Part shown: positions 17,729-26,632 of the stretch, in pieces
Numbering within the stretch: the stretch's first letter is position 1
Layout: each line of letters starts with the position of its first letter
Source: Piscirickettsiaceae bacterium
GTDB lineage: Bacteria; Pseudomonadota; Gammaproteobacteria; Nitrosococcales; Methylophagaceae
DNA length: 39,707 nucleotides
Direction: 5' to 3'
Assembly (NCBI GenBank): GCA_024685995.1
Contig: JAIBDY010000019.1
Location: 1-39,707 of the forward strand
The notes under the pieces: generated by a model
Told to the model about the DNA's origin: nothing
Databases searched by the model: none
Seen by the model: only the letters and a program-made list of their open reading frames with translations
Translations under genes and position numbers: made by a program

Positions 17729-19897
17729 ATGTCTGAAAAAAAAATAAACGATCCTCACTCAAGTCGTGAAGCACAAAAGTATGATAATCCTATCCCTAGC
17801 CGTGAGTTTATCCTAGAACTTCTCAAGCAAAATAATCGCCCATTGACCCGACGCAGTATCAGCAAATTACTCGGCCTGTCGGGTGAGGAAGAGATTGAAG
17901 CTTTACGCCGTAGATTGCGTGCCATGGAACGTGATGGTCAACTGCTTCGCAACCGTAAAAGTGCTTACGGTGTTGTCTCCAAGATGAACCTAGTCACAGG
18001 TCGAATCACAGGGCATCCAGAAGGCTATGGATTTTTAATCCCCGATGAAAAAGGGGATGACTTATTTCTCAGCCAGCGCGAGATGCAAGTTGCATTGCAT
18101 GGTGACCGTGCTATTGCTCGCGTAACTGGTGTTGATCGCCGTGGTCGTAAAGAAGGCGCAATTGTTGAGATCATCAAACACGCAAATGAACGTATCGTGG
18201 GTCGAGTATTCTCAGATTCGGGCATTTATTATTTAATCCCGAATAACCGCCGAATTAGCCAAGAAATCTTAATTCCACCAGAAAACTTGATGGGGGCTAA
18301 AGAAGGCCAAATTGTTGAAATTGAAATCATTGCCCACCCGAATCGACACCGCTCCCCATTAGGAAAAATCGTGACTGTGCTCGGTGACCATATGGCGCCT
18401 GGTATGGAGATTGACATTGCTCTGCGAGATTTTGAGCTACCCCATACCTGGTCTCCATCGACTTTAACCCAAGCAGAATCTTACGGCGACCACATACCCG
18501 AGCAAGCCATTGCAGGTCGACTAGATCTCCGCGATTTACCCTTAGTCACCATTGATGGGGAAGATGCTCGCGACTTTGATGATGCGGTTCATGCAGAACA
18601 ATTAGACGACGGTGCTTGGCGCTTATGGGTCGCGATAGCCGATGTTTCATATTATGTAGAGCCTGATAGTCCTTTAGACAAAGAAGCGCAAGAACGCGCT
18701 ACATCGGTGTATTTCCCAAGTCAGGTGATTCCGATGTTACCTGAAGCCTTGTCGAATGGCCTATGCTCGCTTAACCCAAATGTAGATCGGCTTTGCATGG
18801 TGTGTGAAATGGTTATTGGGGCCGATGGCTTAGTAACATCGCATCAATTTCATCAAGCCGTGATGAACTCTAAAGCCCGCTTAACTTATACCCAGGTCGC
18901 GTCCATGTTAGTCGATGGCGATAACGAGCTTCGTCAACAGTATGCAGCTGTCTTGCCTGGATTAGAGTCGATGTATGGCTTGTATCAAACGATGCTTGCG
19001 GCACGACAACAGCGCGGCGCTATCGACTTCGAATTAACAGAAACACAATTTATCTTTGATGACCAACGAAAAATACAAGCTATCGAACCACGCGAGCGTA
19101 ACGATGCCCATCGCTTAATTGAAGAGTTCATGGTGGCTGCTAATGTCTCGGCGGCACAATACATACTCAGTCATGAAGTCCCTGCTTTATTCAGAATCCA
19201 TGAAACACCCTCCGAAGAAAAACTGTCTGGCTTACGCGAGTTTTTAGCCGAGTTAGGTCTCAAACTTGGCGGTGGTGACGATCCCAAGCCTAGGGACTAT
19301 GCCACCTTATTACAAGCCGCATCGCGTCGCGATGATGGTCATTTGTTACAAACGGTGATGTTACGCAGTATGAAACAAGCCATGTATAGTCCTGACAATG
19401 TCGGCCACTTTGGTTTGGCATTAGACGCTTATGCGCATTTCACCTCACCAATACGGCGTTACCCTGATTTAGTGGTACACCGCGCTATCGTTCATATTCT
19501 TAATCAAAAGAAAACGACAAAATGGCATTATTCTCACGAAACGATGGTGCAATTAGGTGAATATTGCTCTATGGCCAGCCGACGTGCTGACGAAGCGACG
19601 CGCGATGTCAGTGATTGGCTAAAATGTGAGTTTATGCAAGAACGTGTTGGCGAAGTTTATGATGGCGTCATCAGTGGCGTAACGGGCTTTGGTTTATTTG
19701 TTGAACTCAGTGATATCTATATTGAAGGCTTGGTTCATATTACCGCCCTAAAAAATGATTATTATCAATTTGATGCGACGGGGCATCGCTTGACGGGCGA
19801 GCGGACTAAAAAGACCTATCGCTTGGCTGATAAAGTCCGAGTCAAAGTAGTTCGTGTTGATTTAGATGACAAGAAAATTGATCTCGAACTGGCTTAA
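17729..19897 (+). CDS. rnr: Ribonuclease R
   Basis: RNase R is a processive 3'-5' exoribonuclease that degrades structured RNA. I chose ATG 17729 (MSEKKIND, 722 residues); a TTG at 17687 would add 14 residues without better support, and neither has a strong ribosome binding site. An N-terminal winged helix (about 25-75) precedes cold-shock domains, and the RNB catalytic domain follows with the GEDARDFDDAV acidic cluster. A C-terminal S1 domain (GVISGVTGFGLFVEL) comes last. The protein ends right after S1 at DLELA, so the lysine-rich tail of the 813-residue E. coli enzyme is missing. Confidence 0.95.
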   Translation: MSEKKINDPHSSREAQKYDNPIPSREFILELLKQNNRPLTRRSISKLLGLSGEEEIEALRRRLRAMERDGQLLRNRKSAYGVVSKMNLVTGRITGHPEGYGFLIPDEKGDDLFLSQREMQVALHGDRAIARVTGVDRRGRKEGAIVEIIKHANERIVGRVFSDSGIYYLIPNNRRISQEILIPPENLMGAKEGQIVEIEIIAHPNRHRSPLGKIVTVLGDHMAPGMEIDIALRDFELPHTWSPSTLTQAESYGDHIPEQAIAGRLDLRDLPLVTIDGEDARDFDDAVHAEQLDDGAWRLWVAIADVSYYVEPDSPLDKEAQERATSVYFPSQVIPMLPEALSNGLCSLNPNVDRLCMVCEMVIGADGLVTSHQFHQAVMNSKARLTYTQVASMLVDGDNELRQQYAAVLPGLESMYGLYQTMLAARQQRGAIDFELTETQFIFDDQRKIQAIEPRERNDAHRLIEEFMVAANVSAAQYILSHEVPALFRIHETPSEEKLSGLREFLAELGLKLGGGDDPKPRDYATLLQAASRRDDGHLLQTVMLRSMKQAMYSPDNVGHFGLALDAYAHFTSPIRRYPDLVVHRAIVHILNQKKTTKWHYSHETMVQLGEYCSMASRRADEATRDVSDWLKCEFMQERVGEVYDGVISGVTGFGLFVELSDIYIEGLVHITALKNDYYQFDATGHRLTGERTKKTYRLADKVRVKVVRVDLDDKKIDLELA

Positions 19898-19911
19898 ATC
19901 TAATATTTTGC

Positions 19912-19939
19912 TTGACCTGAAAAATAAAGACAGTAGAAT
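19912..19939 (+). promoter_or_regulatory. Sigma-70-like promoter for tRNA-His
   Basis: TTGACC (19912-19917) and TAGAAT (19934-19939) are separated by 16 bases and lie about 50 bases before the tRNA. It begins just after the rnr stop, so the tRNA does not depend on rnr transcription. Confidence 0.75.
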
Positions 19940-19988
19940 GACCCGCTTGCCAAACGATAGCTGTCTGTAGTTTCAGTTTATCTATTGT

Positions 19989-20065
19989 GGTGAGTGTAGC
20001 TCAGTTGGTAGAGTCCCGGATTGTGATTCCGGTTGTCGTGGGTTCGAGCCCCATCACTCACCCCA
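19989..20065 (+). tRNA. tRNA-His (anticodon GTG)
   Basis: A complete cloverleaf can be drawn. The acceptor stem is GTGAGTG (19990-19996) with CACTCAC (20055-20061). The extra G at 19989 is the -1 base characteristic of tRNA-His and faces discriminator C at 20062. The anticodon arm is CCGGA-TTGTGAT-TCCGG with anticodon GTG at 20023-20025. The T arm has GGTTCGAGCC, and CCA is encoded at 20063-20065. It closely resembles E. coli tRNA-His. Confidence 0.98.
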
Positions 20066-20093
20066 TTTTTATAATGGCACCCCACCCGCCTGC

Positions 20094-21461
20094 TCAATCT
20101 AATTCTAACTTTTTCAACTTATAACGCAGCGCGCGGAATGATATGCCTAACTTTTTTGCCGCCGCAGTCTTATTCCACCTGACCGACTCTAGCGCCTCGG
20201 TAATGAGTTGGCGTTCTTGATCTTCAAGATGGGCACTTAAATCACTGGGTACGGTTAAGCTCGCTTGAGTAAGCGATACAGCTTCCTGCGCTGGATTCGC
20301 TCGATGTGTGGTCGTGGCTTGCGGTAACATTAAGTCACTGGCTGTAATCTTCTGTTCTTCCATCCATGTCAGCGCGCGTTCTAAGACATTTTCCAATTCG
20401 CGTACATTTCCGGGGAAATCGTATCGCTCAAGCGCTTCTAACGCATCTTGACCTATACTCGGTAGCGCTATGCCATTTTTTGACGCTAATTGTGCCAGAA
20501 TATATTGCACCAATAAACTAATATCCTCTTTACGCTCCCTTAGTGCGGGTACCGATAACTCGATCACATTCAGTCTATAAAATAGATCCTCTCGAAAGCT
20601 GCCTTCCTGAACTTTTTCTGCTAAGTTTTTATGAGTGGCACATAAAATACGGACATCGACAGGAATTTCTTGCTGACTACCCACAGGCCTGACTGTTTTT
20701 TCTTGTAAGGCACGCAATAACTTCACTTGCATCATTAGCGGCAAGTCTGCGACTTCGTCTAAAAACAAAGTGCCGCCATCAGCCGCTTGAAACAAGCCTA
20801 TTTTATCGGCGATGGCACCCGTGAAAGCCCCTTTATGGTGCCCAAACAATTCGCTTTCCACTAATTCACTGGGAATAGCGCCACAGTTAATCGGCACAAA
20901 GGCTTTATCTGAGCGCACACCTAACTCATGGATTAAACGCGCGACCAGCTCTTTGCCTGTCCCCGATTCGCCACTGATATAAACTGGCGCTTGGCTTCGT
21001 GCTAATTTCGCAATTTTGCCACGCAATTGCTGCATCGATACCGTATCGCCTAATAAACGGTGGCGAGAACGCCGCTCTATGCCATCCGGCCTTGCAGGTG
21101 ACAGCTTTAAGGCTGTATCGACTAAATCTCTCAAGACACGTAACTTAACTGGCTTAGAAATAAAATCAAAAGCCCCCAGTTTTAATGCTTGAACGGCTAA
21201 ATCCATACTGCCGTGAGCGCTGATGACAGCCACAGGTAAGTCGGGCTTCTCAGTTTGCAAACTTTTGACAAAATCGAGCCCATTGCCATCAGGCAAGCGC
21301 ATATCCGTTAAGCAAAAATCAAACGCTTGTTGTGATAACGCTTGTTTGGCTTGAGTTAAGTTTTCGGCCGTCACGCAATCGACTGACATACTTTCTAAGG
21401 TCATCGTCAGCAGTTCAAGGATATCAGGCTCATCATCGATCACGAGTGCTTTTGGGTTCAT
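20094..21461 (-). CDS. pilR: Type IV pilus sigma-54-dependent response regulator
   Basis: PilR activates sigma-54 transcription of pilin genes. The 455 residues contain a receiver (acidic Asp9/Asp10; phospho-acceptor Asp53 in LTDMRLPDG). The AAA+ domain has GESGTGKE, the sigma-54 contact loop GAFTGA and FLDEVADLPL. The C-terminus has a Fis-type helix-turn-helix (NKTAAAKKLGISFRALRYKLKKL). It overlaps pilS by four bases (ATGA), so the pair is co-translated. The receiver and HTH type match PilR rather than NtrC, and neighbour PilS has the matching multi-span sensor. It should control pilus genes elsewhere on the chromosome. Confidence 0.93.
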   Translation of the reverse strand: MNPKALVIDDEPDILELLTMTLESMSVDCVTAENLTQAKQALSQQAFDFCLTDMRLPDGNGLDFVKSLQTEKPDLPVAVISAHGSMDLAVQALKLGAFDFISKPVKLRVLRDLVDTALKLSPARPDGIERRSRHRLLGDTVSMQQLRGKIAKLARSQAPVYISGESGTGKELVARLIHELGVRSDKAFVPINCGAIPSELVESELFGHHKGAFTGAIADKIGLFQAADGGTLFLDEVADLPLMMQVKLLRALQEKTVRPVGSQQEIPVDVRILCATHKNLAEKVQEGSFREDLFYRLNVIELSVPALRERKEDISLLVQYILAQLASKNGIALPSIGQDALEALERYDFPGNVRELENVLERALTWMEEQKITASDLMLPQATTTHRANPAQEAVSLTQASLTVPSDLSAHLEDQERQLITEALESVRWNKTAAAKKLGISFRALRYKLKKLELD

Positions 21462-23059
21462 TTCAAATTCTCTTGTTTTCTCGTAGGCAGATGCATTCTA
21501 AAACAACTTCGCTCCACCTTATCAAACACATAATGTAAGCGCACACCATTGGCTTGGCATAACTCCCTTGCCAAATATAAGCCTAAGCCAGTCCCACCCT
21601 GTCGCTCTGATTGAAAAGGTTCAAATAACGTCATTAACATCGTCTCTGACACCCCCGGACCGTTATCAATGATATCCAATATGGCTTCGCCATCGTTCAA
21701 GTCCAATTTCACTTCTATGCGCGTCTCGCTGTCCTTGGCTATTGAATAATGCCATGCATTATCCAGAATGTTCCACACTATCTGCCTCAGTTGGTCTGGG
21801 TCTATATAGACTTTGGCCAAAGGTGCATGAATTGTCAAAACGATATCGCTCGTCGACAGTTCTCGATAGTCTGAAAATTCATCGACCAAGTTCTCCAACC
21901 ATGCCGCTAATACAATGACACTCGGTTCAACCGTTTTCCGACGGCTCATTTCCAATACCGTTTCAATAATCGTATTCACCCGCTCACTATGGCGTTGAAT
22001 AATGTCCGTCAGTTTCTTGGTATCTGCACTGTCATTGTTCACTTCTGCCAATAACTCTCCGGCATGGCTAATCGCCCCAAGAGGATTACGCACTTCATGT
22101 GCAATACTGGCTGTTAACTGGCCCAATGAAGCCAATTTAAGCTGTTGTGCTTGTTGGGCGATTGCAGCCGTATTCTCAATATAAAGTACCGTCTCGCCAC
22201 TTTCTAAAGGGATGGCGTTAACCGAGACCTCAGGTAAATCTGAACTCGCTTGAACCGCAGGGAATGGCAGACTCATGTTTTGCTTCCAGCGCCAAAGCTG
22301 ATTGCCCAATACCGGTACAGTCAGTTTGAGTAGCAAGCCTGTCCCAGCACTCTCCATGCCTAACAAGCGTTGGGCTGCTCGGTTACTGAGTTGAATTTTT
22401 CCTTCGGCGTTCACCACTAACACCCCAGTTTCCATCCGACTGATAATATGCTCATTCAGCATGGCGAGATTGACAATATCAGCGGCGCGCTCGTCAGCTA
22501 AGCGCTGACTACTTGCCATTTTTTTTGATAGTATTTGGGTGAGTATCGCTGTTGCGAAAAAGGTCGCGCCAAGTACACCTGCATCACTGTATTCAGTTGT
22601 GCCATTGCTTTTCAGTTGCGAATACACGGCTTCGAGTAGAATAGCCAGGGTGGCTATCGCCGCAATAAACGCCGCTAGTCGACCAGGAATCAATACACCG
22701 CCAGCAACCACCACGACGACTAATAATGAGCCTAAGCTTGTTTTAAGGCCTCCACTGGCATGGATCAGTAGCGTTATCACGATAATATCGATGACCAGTT
22801 GTATTTTGGTCTGCGATTCGAATGTAGCCCACTGTTTTAGTGTCAAGGCCAATAAGCCTATCGCAATCAGTAAATAACTTTGACTGACAATGCCATATAG
22901 GTGGGGATCCAACTCTCCTAAAAAACCAGGCGGAAATTGCAGTTGAAAAACCAGCACTAATACCGCTGCTAAAAATATGCGATAGCTGGCAAAAACGGTG
23001 AGCGAACGCCAAATATTTGCGTCGTTAAGCTGTTCTATTTTGACGTTTAAACGCGCCAT
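21458..23059 (-). CDS. pilS: Type IV pilus sensor histidine kinase
   Basis: PilS is the inner-membrane kinase partner of PilR. I chose ATG 23059 (MARLNVKIEQ, 533 residues) because it forms a TAATG overlap with the upstream small gene. A TTG at 23101 would add 14 residues and overlap that gene by 43 bases. The N-terminus has about six hydrophobic spans (roughly 22-175). A PAS-like segment follows (about 200-300), then HisKA with His321 (SIAHEVRNPLGAI) and an ATPase domain with the N, DNGPG and GTGLGLYLAR boxes. Order and architecture fit PilS well. Confidence 0.93.
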   Translation of the reverse strand: MARLNVKIEQLNDANIWRSLTVFASYRIFLAAVLVLVFQLQFPPGFLGELDPHLYGIVSQSYLLIAIGLLALTLKQWATFESQTKIQLVIDIIVITLLIHASGGLKTSLGSLLVVVVVAGGVLIPGRLAAFIAAIATLAILLEAVYSQLKSNGTTEYSDAGVLGATFFATAILTQILSKKMASSQRLADERAADIVNLAMLNEHIISRMETGVLVVNAEGKIQLSNRAAQRLLGMESAGTGLLLKLTVPVLGNQLWRWKQNMSLPFPAVQASSDLPEVSVNAIPLESGETVLYIENTAAIAQQAQQLKLASLGQLTASIAHEVRNPLGAISHAGELLAEVNNDSADTKKLTDIIQRHSERVNTIIETVLEMSRRKTVEPSVIVLAAWLENLVDEFSDYRELSTSDIVLTIHAPLAKVYIDPDQLRQIVWNILDNAWHYSIAKDSETRIEVKLDLNDGEAILDIIDNGPGVSETMLMTLFEPFQSERQGGTGLGLYLARELCQANGVRLHYVFDKVERSCFRMHLPTRKQENLK

Positions 23060-23283
23060 TATTTGGCTTGTTGTTCTGCCTCGAGGTGACTCTGTGAGCA
23101 ATAATGTTGCTTACCAGACAAAATGGCTTCTTTCTCAGACAGGTGAAGTCCACAATGGTGACAACGCACCATTCTTTCAGCACCTGGATCAGATGATGAC
23201 AGCCGCTTTTTCTTTCGCAACATATTACCGACGATGATATAGAGCAATAAACCAATCGCAATTAAAACCAAAATCCGCATCAT
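23059..23283 (-). CDS. Small membrane-anchored zinc-ribbon-like protein (PP0621-type)
   Basis: The 74-residue protein has one N-terminal transmembrane helix (ILVLIAIGLLLYIIVG), a basic stop (RKKKR), and a C-terminal metal-binding pattern: CHHC near 42-45, then HYCSQSH near 60-66. This layout matches small proteins often found beside pilS in gammaproteobacteria. The molecular role is unknown. Tandem ATGs occur at 23281 and 23278; AAGG spacing favours the second slightly. Its TAA overlaps the pilS ATG, so the two are translationally coupled. A link to pilus signalling is inference from position only. Confidence 0.8.
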   Translation of the reverse strand: MMRILVLIAIGLLLYIIVGNMLRKKKRLSSSDPGAERMVRCHHCGLHLSEKEAILSGKQHYCSQSHLEAEQQAK

Positions 23284-23302
23284 AAAACCTTATACACATA
23301 AA

Positions 23303-23331
23303 AAAAGGGTATCGCATAAGGATACCCTTTT
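23303..23331 (-). terminator. Rho-independent terminator after typA
   Basis: Perfect 11-bp arms at 23303-23313 and 23321-23331 enclose a seven-base loop. Read on the minus strand the stem leads into seven Ts, so it ends typA transcription ahead of the pilS-pilR cluster. Confidence 0.88.
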
Positions 23332-23352
23332 CTGTTGAGAGTTGCCTAAATA

Positions 23353-25185
23353 CTAGCCCCGTGAAGCACGCTTACGTTCGTGCTCTAACAGTAGTTTCTT
23401 ACGAACACGTAAAGATTTAGGTGTCACTTCTAATAATTCATCCTCGCCAATGAATTCCAACGCTTGTTCTAAACTCATCCTAATCGGTGGTGTCAGCGTG
23501 ATCGCATCATCAGTACCTGATGCACGTACATTGGTTAATTGTTTACCTTTCAAAGGATTGACAACCAAATCGTTATCACGAGAATGAATACCAATCACCA
23601 TACCTTCGTAAACATCATCATTATGGCCAATAAACATACGGCCACGCTCTTGTAAATTGAAGATAGAGAATGCCACCGCTTTACCCATGCCATTCGCGAT
23701 CAATACACCATTATTTCGCTTACCAAAATCACCCACTTTAACGGGTGCATAGTGGTCAAAGACACTGAATATTAAACCGGTACCTTGGGTGGCGGTCAAA
23801 AACTCTGTGCGGAAACCAATCAAGCCACGAGATGGGATAATGAAGTCTAGACGTACACGACCTTTGCCATCCGGTACCATATTGCTTAGTTGCGCGCCAC
23901 GCTCACCGAGCTTCTCCATAATGCTACCTTGATGGATCTCTTCAACATCGGCTGTAACCGATTCATACGGTTCTTCTTTAACGCCATCAACTTCGCGGAT
24001 AATCACTTCAGGTCGTGAAACACCCATTTCGAAACCTTCACGACGCATATTCTCGATAAGTACCGATAAATGTAATTCACCACGGCCTGAGACTTTAAAC
24101 TTATCTGGGTCTTCGGGTAATTGATCTACTTTTAATGCTACGTTATGAATTAATTCTCTATCTAAACGCTCTTTAATTTGACGCGTCGTGACGAACTTAC
24201 CTTCTTTACCGGCCATCGGTGAGTTATTGACTTGGAACGTCATCGTCACCGTTGGCTCATCGACACTCAGAGGCGGTAAAGCTTCAACTGCAGTTGGGTC
24301 ACACAAGGTATCCGAAATATTAAGTGGATCAAGCCCTGTAAAAGCAATAATGTCACCTGCTTGCGCTGATTCCACTTCTTCACGTTGAAGTCCCATAAAG
24401 CCCATGACTTTAAGTACGCGACCATTACGTGTTTTGCCTTCTGTATCAATGACAGTCACGGGTGTATTGGTTCGAACAATACCGCGTTCAATCCGACCTA
24501 CGCCGATGACACCAACATAGCTGTTGTAGTCTAGTGATGTGACCTGCATACGGAATGGGCCGTCAGCGTTGACTTTAGGCGGTTCGACTTTATCAACGAC
24601 TAATTGGAACAATGGCGTCATATCACCATCGCGCACCGAATCTTCCATACCCGCAAAGCCATTTAAGCCAGAGGCATAAATGACATCAAAATCAAGTTGC
24701 TCATCTGTCGCATCTAAATTAGCAAATAGGTCAAAGGTTTGATCTAGTACCCAACCCGGTCTTGCGCTTGGTTTATCAATTTTATTGATAACGACGATGG
24801 GTTTTAACCCTAACGCCAACGCTTTCTGGGTGACGAATCGCGTCTGTGGCATTGGGCCTTCTGATGAGTCAACTAGCAACAATACCGAATCAACCATTGA
24901 TAAAACGCGCTCTACTTCACCGCCAAAATCGGCATGGCCCGGTGTATCTACAATGTTGATATGGTAATCATTCCAACGAATCGCCGTATTCTTCGATAAG
25001 ATTGTGATACCACGTTCACGCTCTAAATCATTTGAATCCATCACGCGTTCTTGTAATTCTTCATGATCGCTGAAGGTACCAGACTGGCGTAATAGCTGAT
25101 CCACTAATGTGGTTTTACCGTGATCGACATGCGCAATGATGGCAATATTACGTAGCTTACTAATTTCTCTTGTCTTAGATGTCAT
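23353..25185 (-). CDS. typA: Ribosome-associated translational GTPase TypA/BipA
   Basis: TypA (BipA) binds 70S ribosomes and assists 50S assembly and stress or low-temperature growth. The 610 residues match the family. GTPase motifs are G1 [10 protein letters not shown]2 RERGITI, G3 [12 protein letters not shown] and G4 NKIDKP. EF-G-like domains III and V and the BipA-specific C-terminal domain ([15 protein letters not shown] and beyond) follow. It is a single gene with its own terminator. Upstream is a 62-base gap to suhB, on the same strand, so partial co-transcription is possible. Confidence 0.97.
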   Translation of the reverse strand: MTSKTREISKLRNIAIIAHVDHGKTTLVDQLLRQSGTFSDHEELQERVMDSNDLERERGITILSKNTAIRWNDYHINIVDTPGHADFGGEVERVLSMVDSVLLLVDSSEGPMPQTRFVTQKALALGLKPIVVINKIDKPSARPGWVLDQTFDLFANLDATDEQLDFDVIYASGLNGFAGMEDSVRDGDMTPLFQLVVDKVEPPKVNADGPFRMQVTSLDYNSYVGVIGVGRIERGIVRTNTPVTVIDTEGKTRNGRVLKVMGFMGLQREEVESAQAGDIIAFTGLDPLNISDTLCDPTAVEALPPLSVDEPTVTMTFQVNNSPMAGKEGKFVTTRQIKERLDRELIHNVALKVDQLPEDPDKFKVSGRGELHLSVLIENMRREGFEMGVSRPEVIIREVDGVKEEPYESVTADVEEIHQGSIMEKLGERGAQLSNMVPDGKGRVRLDFIIPSRGLIGFRTEFLTATQGTGLIFSVFDHYAPVKVGDFGKRNNGVLIANGMGKAVAFSIFNLQERGRMFIGHNDDVYEGMVIGIHSRDNDLVVNPLKGKQLTNVRASGTDDAITLTPPIRMSLEQALEFIGEDELLEVTPKSLRVRKKLLLEHERKRASRG

Positions 25186-25247
25186 TATTATCGTTTCTTT
25201 TTAAATGCTGTTTCAGTAGTCAGTGATGTGTTATCAATTTAGTTAAA

Positions 25248-26045
25248 TTATTTTTTTAACGCATCTGTTAGATGGGGGGTAATTTGCTTAAGTAATTGTT
25301 GATGCACATTGATATTGCCAGCAACCACATTACCATTCTGACGATAATTATCGCCGCCAGTAAAGTCGCTCACGACACCACCCGCTTCTTCAATCAATAA
25401 CACGCCGGCCGCCAAATCCCATTTTTGCAAGCCCAATTCCCAGTAGCCATCTACGCGGCCTGCAGCGACATAAGCTAAATCTAATGCCGCAGAGCCGCCG
25501 CGTCTTAAATCCGCAACTTCTGGAAAGACAGCGTTAAAAGTAGCGGAATAGGCCGGAAAATGTTCAAGGTATTTAAAGGGAAAGCCCGTCGCAATCAAGC
25601 TGCCTGCGAGCGTTTTTTGTTTCGTAACGCGAAGTCTACGATCATTTAGCTGGGCACCGCCGCCACGGGTTGCAGTGAACAACTCATCTCGCAAAGGATC
25701 ATAAATCACGCCGTGTTCTATCTTGCCTCGTACAATGATGCCGATTGAAACGCAATAGTGCGGAAAACCATGTAAAAAATTAGCTGTACCGTCTAAAGGG
25801 TCGATCACCCAGACTGTGTCGCTATCGCCTTGCTGACCTGACTCTTCGGCCAAAATGGCATGGTCAGGGTAAGCCTTATGTATCACGTTGATGATTTCTT
25901 GTTCCGCTAGGCGGTCAACATCGGAAACGAAGTCATTACGACCCTTTGTTGTAACCTCAAGATGTTCTACGTGTTGTAGTGAACGAATAATAATATTACC
26001 CGCACTACGCGCTGCGCGAATAGCGATATTCAACATTGGGTGCAT
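25248..26045 (-). CDS. suhB: Inositol monophosphatase family protein SuhB
   Basis: SuhB is a magnesium-dependent phosphatase that in E. coli also joins the rRNA antitermination complex. The 265 residues contain metal ligands Glu67/Glu68 (AEESG), the WVIDPLDGTANF motif with Asp82 and Asp85, and Asp210 in the second motif (KWDLAAGVLLIEEAGG). Length and motifs are complete. The start ATG is at 26043-26045. It precedes typA on the same strand and is divergent from the Lpp-like gene. Which substrate it uses here cannot be read from sequence. Confidence 0.93.
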   Translation of the reverse strand: MHPMLNIAIRAARSAGNIIIRSLQHVEHLEVTTKGRNDFVSDVDRLAEQEIINVIHKAYPDHAILAEESGQQGDSDTVWVIDPLDGTANFLHGFPHYCVSIGIIVRGKIEHGVIYDPLRDELFTATRGGGAQLNDRRLRVTKQKTLAGSLIATGFPFKYLEHFPAYSATFNAVFPEVADLRRGGSAALDLAYVAAGRVDGYWELGLQKWDLAAGVLLIEEAGGVVSDFTGGDNYRQNGNVVAGNINVHQQLLKQITPHLTDALKK

Positions 26046-26206
26046 AAACTAATTTTTCCAGAGCAAATAAAACGAATCGTTAGAATGAGACAATTGAAGC
26101 CTCGGAGGCACTAACTTAGCCAGACATTATAACAATAAATCGATTATCTAACAGATTAAGTTTTATCTATATGGACAGCCTAATTAATTCCTGATAGCCT
26201 CCCTAA

Positions 26207-26227
26207 TTATTGCTCTAAAAGCAATAA
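26207..26227. promoter_or_regulatory. 8-bp inverted repeat upstream of the Lpp-like gene
   Basis: TTATTGCT at 26207-26214 and AGCAATAA at 26220-26227 form a perfect inverted repeat with a five-base gap, about 45 bases before the lipoprotein ATG. It could be an operator or a 5' leader hairpin that stabilises an abundant mRNA. No known regulator site is recognised. Confidence 0.35.
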
Positions 26228-26270
26228 GAATAAACGATGAGAACCACTATTACACTATGGAGAATATAGA

Positions 26271-26555
26271 ATGAAATCGTTAACAAAATTAGGTGCATTA
26301 GTTTTACCTTTGGCGCTAATCACTGGTTGTGCAAGTTCAACACACACACACAACTTAGCTGACATCAGTGACATCCAAGCTGTCAAAGATCACTTTGGCC
26401 GTGTAGAAGCCCATGTTGGTAAAATTGAACAACACCTTTTACAAGTTGAAAACACAGCGAACACAGCTTTAACTACTGCACGTTCAGCTCAAGCATCTGC
26501 TGATGAAGCAAATGCAAAAGTTGACCGTATGTTCCATAAAGCAATGAGTAAATAA
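26271..26555 (+). CDS. Lpp/OprI-like outer-membrane lipoprotein
   Basis: The 94-residue protein has a lipoprotein signal with lipobox ITGC and Cys20. The mature part of about 75 residues is a continuous alanine-rich helix with coiled-coil heptads (VEAHVGKIEQHLLQVENTA, then ALTTARSAQASADEANAKV). It ends in a lysine, as Braun's lipoprotein does. Such trimers tether the outer membrane to peptidoglycan through that lysine. A GGAG site precedes the ATG and a strong terminator follows. The convergent neighbour is an L,D-transpeptidase, the enzyme class that makes the attachment. Covalent attachment is inferred. Confidence 0.88.
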   Translation: MKSLTKLGALVLPLALITGCASSTHTHNLADISDIQAVKDHFGRVEAHVGKIEQHLLQVENTANTALTTARSAQASADEANAKVDRMFHKAMSK

Positions 26556-26575
26556 AACTTTTACTTAACTTTATA

Positions 26576-26606
26576 AAAAAAGCCGAGAAAATTTCTCGGC
26601 TTTTTT
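26576..26606. terminator. Bidirectional terminator between the Lpp-like gene and the L,D-transpeptidase
   Basis: A palindrome with arms 26576-26588 and 26594-26606 has a GC core, AGCCGAGA, flanked by A-run and T-run. Both strands end in six Ts, so it can terminate both convergent genes. Confidence 0.92.
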
Positions 26607-26632
26607 GTGTCTGGCGTTCTGAAAACTCCTAG

